From contig JBJSXB010000287.1 of the NCBI GenBank assembly GCA_046086245.1, positions 1 to 9,431 of the forward strand: a DNA stretch of 9,431 bases, read 5' to 3'. Each line of letters opens with the position of its first letter. Position 1 is the first letter of the stretch. The notes below the pieces were generated by a model. It worked only from the letters and a program-made list of their open reading frames with translations. It ran no database searches and was not told the origin of the DNA. The position numbers were made by a program, and so were the translations under genes. Source of the DNA: F1-20-MAGs016 sp046086245. Lineage in GTDB: Bacteria; Planctomycetota; Planctomycetia; Pirellulales; UBA1268. Below are positions 5,643 to 9,431 of this stretch, piece by piece.

Positions 5643-6728
5643 TCACAAAACCGGCAACGACGGCAGTGGCGGCCGCGCCGCATGGGCCGCCGCCAGCTGG
5701 CCGGCGAGCCGTTCGCAGATCGCCTCGAAGAAGGGCCGGCTGCGGTCGTCGTCGAAATTGGCGGCGGTCCGGCCGGCGTCGCCGTGTTCGCGGATCGCGA
5801 TCTGCAGCGGCACCTCGCCGAGAAAGGGAATGTCGAGTTCCGCGGCGGTCCGTCGCGCTCCGCCCGAACCGAAGATGTCGTAGCGACGGTCGCAGCCGGG
5901 GCACAGAAAGAAACTCATGTTCTCGACCATCCCCAGGATCGGGATGTTGACCTTCCGGAACATCGCGATCGCCTTGGTGGCGTCGAGGAGCGCCACGTCC
6001 TGGGGCGTGCACACCACCACCGCCCCCGACAGCGGCAAGACCTGAGAGAGGGAGAGGGCGATGTCGCCAGTGCCCGGTGGCATGTCGATGATGAGAAAGT
6101 CGAGCGGCCCCCAGGCGGTGTCACGCAGCATCTGCGCGATCGCCCCGTGGAGCATGGGGCCGCGCCATACGACCGCTTCCCCGGGTGGCACCAGAAACCC
6201 CATCGACATCACCGGCAACGGATGCGGGCCGATCGGCAGCGTGAGGGGCATGATCCGCCCCTGGTCGATGTTCGGCCGGCCGGCGAGGCCGAGCAGATGC
6301 GGCACGCTCGGCCCGTAGACGTCGGCGTCGAGCAGCCCGACCCGGCTCCCGGCCCGAGCCAGACCGATCGCGATCGACACCGCCACGGTACTCTTGCCGA
6401 CGCCCCCCTTTCCCGAGCCGACGGCGATCACGCTCTTCGCCTCGAGCCCCACCTGACCGAGCCGGCCCGGAGGCCGATCGTGATCGACGACCATGACGCT
6501 CACGCGGCCGACCGCGGGGTAGGCGGCGCGGATCCGTTCCTCGATCCGGGCCCGCGTCGGTGCCCGGAGGATGGCGGAGTGGCTGGTCAGCCCGACCGTG
6601 ACCGCGATCGCGTCGGCGTCGGCGTCGATCGCCACCAGTTGCCCCATCGCCCCCAGCCCGCGGCCGGTCTCGGGGTCGGGAACATCGGCGAGCAAGGCGG
6701 CGATCGCCGCGCGGTCGGGGGCGTTCAT
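5643..6728 (-). CDS. mrp: Mrp/ApbC-type P-loop ATPase, Fe-S cluster carrier
   Basis: Mrp/ApbC proteins bind a [4Fe-4S] cluster between two subunits and pass it to target enzymes. The 361-residue protein has an N-terminal MIP18/DUF59-like domain (about 4-80, with VPDPETGRGL at 16-25), then a NTPase domain with the deviant Walker A GKGGVGKST (106-114), DADVYGPS (134-141), the IIDMPPGTGD block (213-222) and the cluster-binding CPGC (276-279). The tail (351-361) is Pro-rich. The N-terminal domain shows no cysteine, so only the CPGC pair is available per monomer. The ATG (6728-6726) overlaps the nuoN stop as ATGA and no Shine-Dalgarno is evident, so translation probably depends on ribosomes finishing nuoN. 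Together with the complex I role of the eukaryotic relative Ind1/NUBPL, this suggests service to complex I; that link is inference. Confidence 0.95.
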   Translation of the reverse strand: MNAPDRAAIAALLADVPDPETGRGLGAMGQLVAIDADADAIAVTVGLTSHSAILRAPTRARIEERIRAAYPAVGRVSVMVVDHDRPPGRLGQVGLEAKSVIAVGSGKGGVGKSTVAVSIAIGLARAGSRVGLLDADVYGPSVPHLLGLAGRPNIDQGRIMPLTLPIGPHPLPVMSMGFLVPPGEAVVWRGPMLHGAIAQMLRDTAWGPLDFLIIDMPPGTGDIALSLSQVLPLSGAVVVCTPQDVALLDATKAIAMFRKVNIPILGMVENMSFFLCPGCDRRYDIFGSGGARRTAAELDIPFLGEVPLQIAIREHGDAGRTAANFDDDRSRPFFEAICERLAGQLAAAHAARPPLPSLPVL

Positions 6729-8503
6729 GGTGCGAGTCGCAGCGGGGGCGGGGCGGGGATGGTGACGGGCGTCGCGGCACCCTCGGGGCGGTCAACCGCC
6801 GGTGCGGTCGACGCGGCGCCGGCGTCACGCTGGGCCAGGCCGTTGGCGTCGGGGGCATCCGGCATGCCACCGCCGACGACCGCGCCCGCTCGGCGCGCCG
6901 ACGCGAACAGGCTCTGCGGGCGCGCGGTGTAGATCGCGAGCAGCGCGAGGGCCGCGAGCATCGCCAGCCCCGCTCCGATGCCGCCGTCGGTCTGCACGCC
7001 GCGCCGCGTGCTGCGAAAGTACATCGCGGCGATGATCCGCAGGTAGTAGGCGGCCGCGATCGCGGCGTTGATCACCAGCGTCACGGCCAACGCGAGGAAG
7101 GCGATGCGGCGCGGGCTCCAGCCCGCGGCATCGACGTCGAGTGCGGCGGTGACGAGCGTCAATTTTCCCCAGAAGCCCGGCAATGGCGGAATACCGGCGA
7201 GGCTCAACAGGCAGACCGCGATGGAGACGGCGATGACCGGATTGGTGCCGGAGAGGCCGTCGAGGTCCTCGACGGTGCTCACTTCGTCGCGCGGGGGCCG
7301 CGGCTGACCGGGGGTCCATTCCGGCCAACGGTGGCCGAGATACGTCAGCCCCGCGAACAGGCCGATCGTCGCCAGCGCATAGGTCGCCAGATAGAACAGC
7401 GCCGCCGCGCCGCCGACCGCGCCCGATGTGCCGTCGGCCAGCCCCGCGCCGGCTGCGGCCGGCGCGGATGCGGCGGCCGCAGCGGCCGCGACGCCGACCA
7501 GCAGGTAGCCCGCATGGGCGATCGAGGAGCAGGCGAGCAGCCGGCGAAGGTTGTCCTGGCGCAGGGCCATGACGTTGCCGATCGTCATGCTCGCCGCGGC
7601 GAGGGCGACCGTCGCCGGCCAGAGCAACTCCAAGGCCGCCTGGGCCGCATAGCCCGCCGCCCCGGCGGTGGCCGGTCCGATCGCCAGGCCGAGCAGACGC
7701 AGGACGACGACCATGCCGGCGACTTTGGGCAGCGTGGAAAGCAGGGCAGCGTTGCCCGGGCTGGTGCCCTGGTAGACGTCGGGGGCGTAGGAATGCAGGG
7801 GAAATGCCGCCAGCCGGAAGGCGGCCCCGGCGAGGATCAAGCCCACCGCCAACGGCACCAGGGCCGCCCCGGTGACCACCGTCCGCGGGTCGGTCGCCCG
7901 CAGACGCGCGCCGATCACCTCCAGGCTGGTCGATCCCCCGATCCCGTAGAGGCAGACGACGCCGTAGAGAAACAGCGACGAGGCGACCAGCGACAGAAAA
8001 AAGTACTTGAGACTCGCCTCCTGCCCCCGGGCGTCGACGCGTTTGAGCGCCAACAGAATCGCGGTCGGAATCGACACCAACTCCAAACCGATGAACAGCA
8101 GCACCAGATCCTCGGCCACGCCCGCCAGCGACAGTCCGGCCACGAGCAGGAGGAAGGTCCCCGCCTCCTCACACGTGCCCGCCGAGGGTCGCGGGTCGCG
8201 CACCACCGCCGTGCGGAAGGTGTCACCCGCCTGGACGAGTGCGACCAGGCCGCCGAGGAGCAGAACCAACCAGCGGATGAACCCGGAGAAACCGTCGATC
8301 GCGATCGGTCCGGACGCGTAGCCGCCGTCGAGGGGCACGGGGCCCGCGACCAGCCACGCCGCGCCGATCGTGATCACCGCCACCGACCAGCCCCAGCGGA
8401 GTCCGGCGAACGCGCCACCGAGAAATGCGATCAGCGCCCCGACGACGAGCACGATCTCCGGGGCGAGAAGGGCGAAGGTGGTGGCGGAGGTGATGGCATT
8501 CAT
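6725..8503 (-). CDS. nuoN: NADH-quinone oxidoreductase subunit N (complex I)
   Basis: NuoN is an antiporter-like membrane subunit of complex I that takes part in proton pumping. Family hallmarks are GLELVSIP with E141, ASLKYFF with K166, FPLHSYAPDVYQG (234-246), LPKVAG with K260, RQDNLRRLLACSSIAHAGY (315-333), and LAGIPPLPGFWGK (435-447) with K447. Fourteen or so membrane segments fit. At 592 residues it is about 100 longer than the usual 480-500. The excess lies in an Ala/Gly-rich insertion (337-366), a hydrophilic loop (391-420) and a Pro/Ala-rich C-terminal tail (about 532-592). R230 stands where E. coli has Lys217 by motif alignment, and C325 replaces the usual Tyr of AYSSI. GGGAG (8514-8510) lies 6 nt before the ATG, which also overlaps the nuoM stop as ATGA. 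The stop overlaps mrp the same way. Confidence 0.96.
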   Translation of the reverse strand: MNAITSATTFALLAPEIVLVVGALIAFLGGAFAGLRWGWSVAVITIGAAWLVAGPVPLDGGYASGPIAIDGFSGFIRWLVLLLGGLVALVQAGDTFRTAVVRDPRPSAGTCEEAGTFLLLVAGLSLAGVAEDLVLLFIGLELVSIPTAILLALKRVDARGQEASLKYFFLSLVASSLFLYGVVCLYGIGGSTSLEVIGARLRATDPRTVVTGAALVPLAVGLILAGAAFRLAAFPLHSYAPDVYQGTSPGNAALLSTLPKVAGMVVVLRLLGLAIGPATAGAAGYAAQAALELLWPATVALAAASMTIGNVMALRQDNLRRLLACSSIAHAGYLLVGVAAAAAAASAPAAAGAGLADGTSGAVGGAAALFYLATYALATIGLFAGLTYLGHRWPEWTPGQPRPPRDEVSTVEDLDGLSGTNPVIAVSIAVCLLSLAGIPPLPGFWGKLTLVTAALDVDAAGWSPRRIAFLALAVTLVINAAIAAAYYLRIIAAMYFRSTRRGVQTDGGIGAGLAMLAALALLAIYTARPQSLFASARRAGAVVGGGMPDAPDANGLAQRDAGAASTAPAVDRPEGAATPVTIPAPPPLRLAP

Positions 8504-9431
8504 CGCGCGCTCCCTTCGACGACGGGGTGGGCGACCGAGGCGATCGCGGGAGCCGGCCGGTGGTCATGAAGAGTCGCGAACGCGGCGGCGGCGGGAGCGG
8601 TGGCACCCCGTACCGCGGCGGAGACGGGAGCGAGAAATGCTCCCGGTTGCAGGCCGATCCACAGCGCGAAGACCGCCAGCGGAGCGACGGCGCCCCATTC
8701 GTACCAATGGAGATCGGCGACGGCGCCGTGCACTCCAGCCGCCGAGTCGGCGCCGGGTGTCGCCCGGGAACCGTGGCCCGAGGCGGCAGACGTCGCCCCG
8801 TGCGGACGGCGCTCGGCGCCGAAGAACACCCGTTCGACGGCCCAGAGCATGTACCAGGCACCGAGGACGAGGCCCGCCACCGCGCCGGCGGCGAGGGCCA
8901 GATACCACGAACGCCATTCGGCGGCGACACCGCCGAACGCCCGCTGGAACGAACCGGCGAGGATGAGGAACTCACCGGCGAAACCGTTGAGCCCCGGGAG
9001 TCCGATGCTGGCGAAGGTGAACAGGACGAACATCGCGGTCAGCCAAGGCGCCTGCGAAGCCACGCCACCGAGACTGGCGATCGACCGGGTGTGGAACCGC
9101 TCGTAGAGCATCCCCACCAGCGCGAACAGCCCGGCTGCGGACAGGCCATGGTTCACCAGTTGCAAGTTCGCCCCCTCGACCGCCGCCGGCTCCAGCGCGA
9201 ACAACCCCATGACGACGTAGCCCATGTGGCTGACCGACGAGTAGGCGACGAGCCGCTTCCAGTCGCGCTGGGCCAGGGCGACGAGCGCGCCGTAGACGAT
9301 GCCGATCATGCAGAGGACGACGATATAGGGGACGAAGGCGTGGGTCGCCTGCGGCAGAATCGGCAGGCTGAAGCGGATGAACCCGTACGTCCCCATCTTC
9401 AGCAACACGGCCGCCAGCACCACCGAGCCGG
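8500..9431 (-). CDS. nuoM: NADH-quinone oxidoreductase subunit M (complex I), 5' end outside window
   Basis: This is the C-terminal 309 residues of NuoM, the complex I antiporter-like subunit next to NuoN. The frame is open to the window edge, beginning GSVVLAAVLLKMGTYGF, which matches the middle of NuoM with its conserved membrane lysine. Further hallmarks are KRLVAYSSVSHMGYVVMG, NHGLSAAGLFALVGMLYER, and FASIGLPGLNGFAGEFLIL. About 25 Gly/Ala/His-rich residues are inserted before the last membrane helix (coded near 8810-8730), just after FFGAERRPHG, where NuoM usually has a short charged loop. The stop overlaps the nuoN start as ATGA, so the two should be co-translated in near-equal amounts. 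The antiporter-like subunit L gene nuoL is often the neighbour upstream, but it is outside the window. Confidence 0.96.
   Translation of the reverse strand, partial: GSVVLAAVLLKMGTYGFIRFSLPILPQATHAFVPYIVVLCMIGIVYGALVALAQRDWKRLVAYSSVSHMGYVVMGLFALEPAAVEGANLQLVNHGLSAAGLFALVGMLYERFHTRSIASLGGVASQAPWLTAMFVLFTFASIGLPGLNGFAGEFLILAGSFQRAFGGVAAEWRSWYLALAAGAVAGLVLGAWYMLWAVERVFFGAERRPHGATSAASGHGSRATPGADSAAGVHGAVADLHWYEWGAVAPLAVFALWIGLQPGAFLAPVSAAVRGATAPAAAAFATLHDHRPAPAIASVAHPVVEGSAR

Noticed and set aside
5514..6932. Plus-strand open frame opposite mrp (about 472 codons)
   Set aside because: Arg/His/Asp-rich shadow of mrp, whose Walker A, CPGC and other motifs fix the coding strand.
7331..8569. Plus-strand open frame opposite nuoN (about 412 codons)
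   Set aside because: Gln/Arg/Gly-rich shadow with no hydrophobic pattern; nuoN is unmistakable on the other strand.

Overview
This 9.4 kb window is very GC-rich (about 70% by eye) and densely coded. It reads as chromosome from a Gram-negative bacterium that makes lipid A (lpxB) and respires through a complex I NADH dehydrogenase (nuoM, nuoN). A planctomycete is my best guess. It rests on the style of the MFS transporter, the secreted double-cysteine-motif protein and the long low-complexity insertions in the Nuo subunits. It is recognition from memory, not a phylogenetic result. I see no mobile elements, CRISPR arrays, rRNA or tRNA.

Layout. Bases 17-113 look like a short divergent promoter region. 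A possible leftward gene has only its first five codons in the window, and an MFS transporter (114-1484) reads right. Next comes a hairpin-rich spacer and a small secreted protein with two CPxSG...FCCxxC units (1622-2071). A perfect 30-bp palindrome plus T6 follows, and its 3' arm carries the Shine-Dalgarno of lpxB (2177-3382). Close behind lpxB are an M50 site-2-type membrane protease (3390-4169), an overlapping SGNH-like hydrolase of unknown substrate (4151-4945) and a gluconokinase (5003-5551). The left-strand genes converge on this run: nuoM (5' part outside the window), nuoN, then mrp, each joined to the next by an ATGA stop/start overlap.

How they work together. NuoM and NuoN are proton-pumping membrane subunits of complex I. 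Mrp is a P-loop Fe-S carrier, and its eukaryotic relative Ind1/NUBPL serves complex I assembly, so its translational coupling to nuoN is functionally suggestive. LpxB makes the lipid A disaccharide; the protease and hydrolase behind it may also act at the envelope, but only their position suggests this. Gluconokinase feeds gluconate into the pentose phosphate pathway and has no evident link to its neighbours.

No wholly new system stands out. The points most worth checking are the lpxB leader hairpin with the buried ribosome site, the nuoN-mrp coupling, and a strong excess of CGATCG, including 11 copies of GCGATCGC, the octamer known as HIP1 in cyanobacteria.
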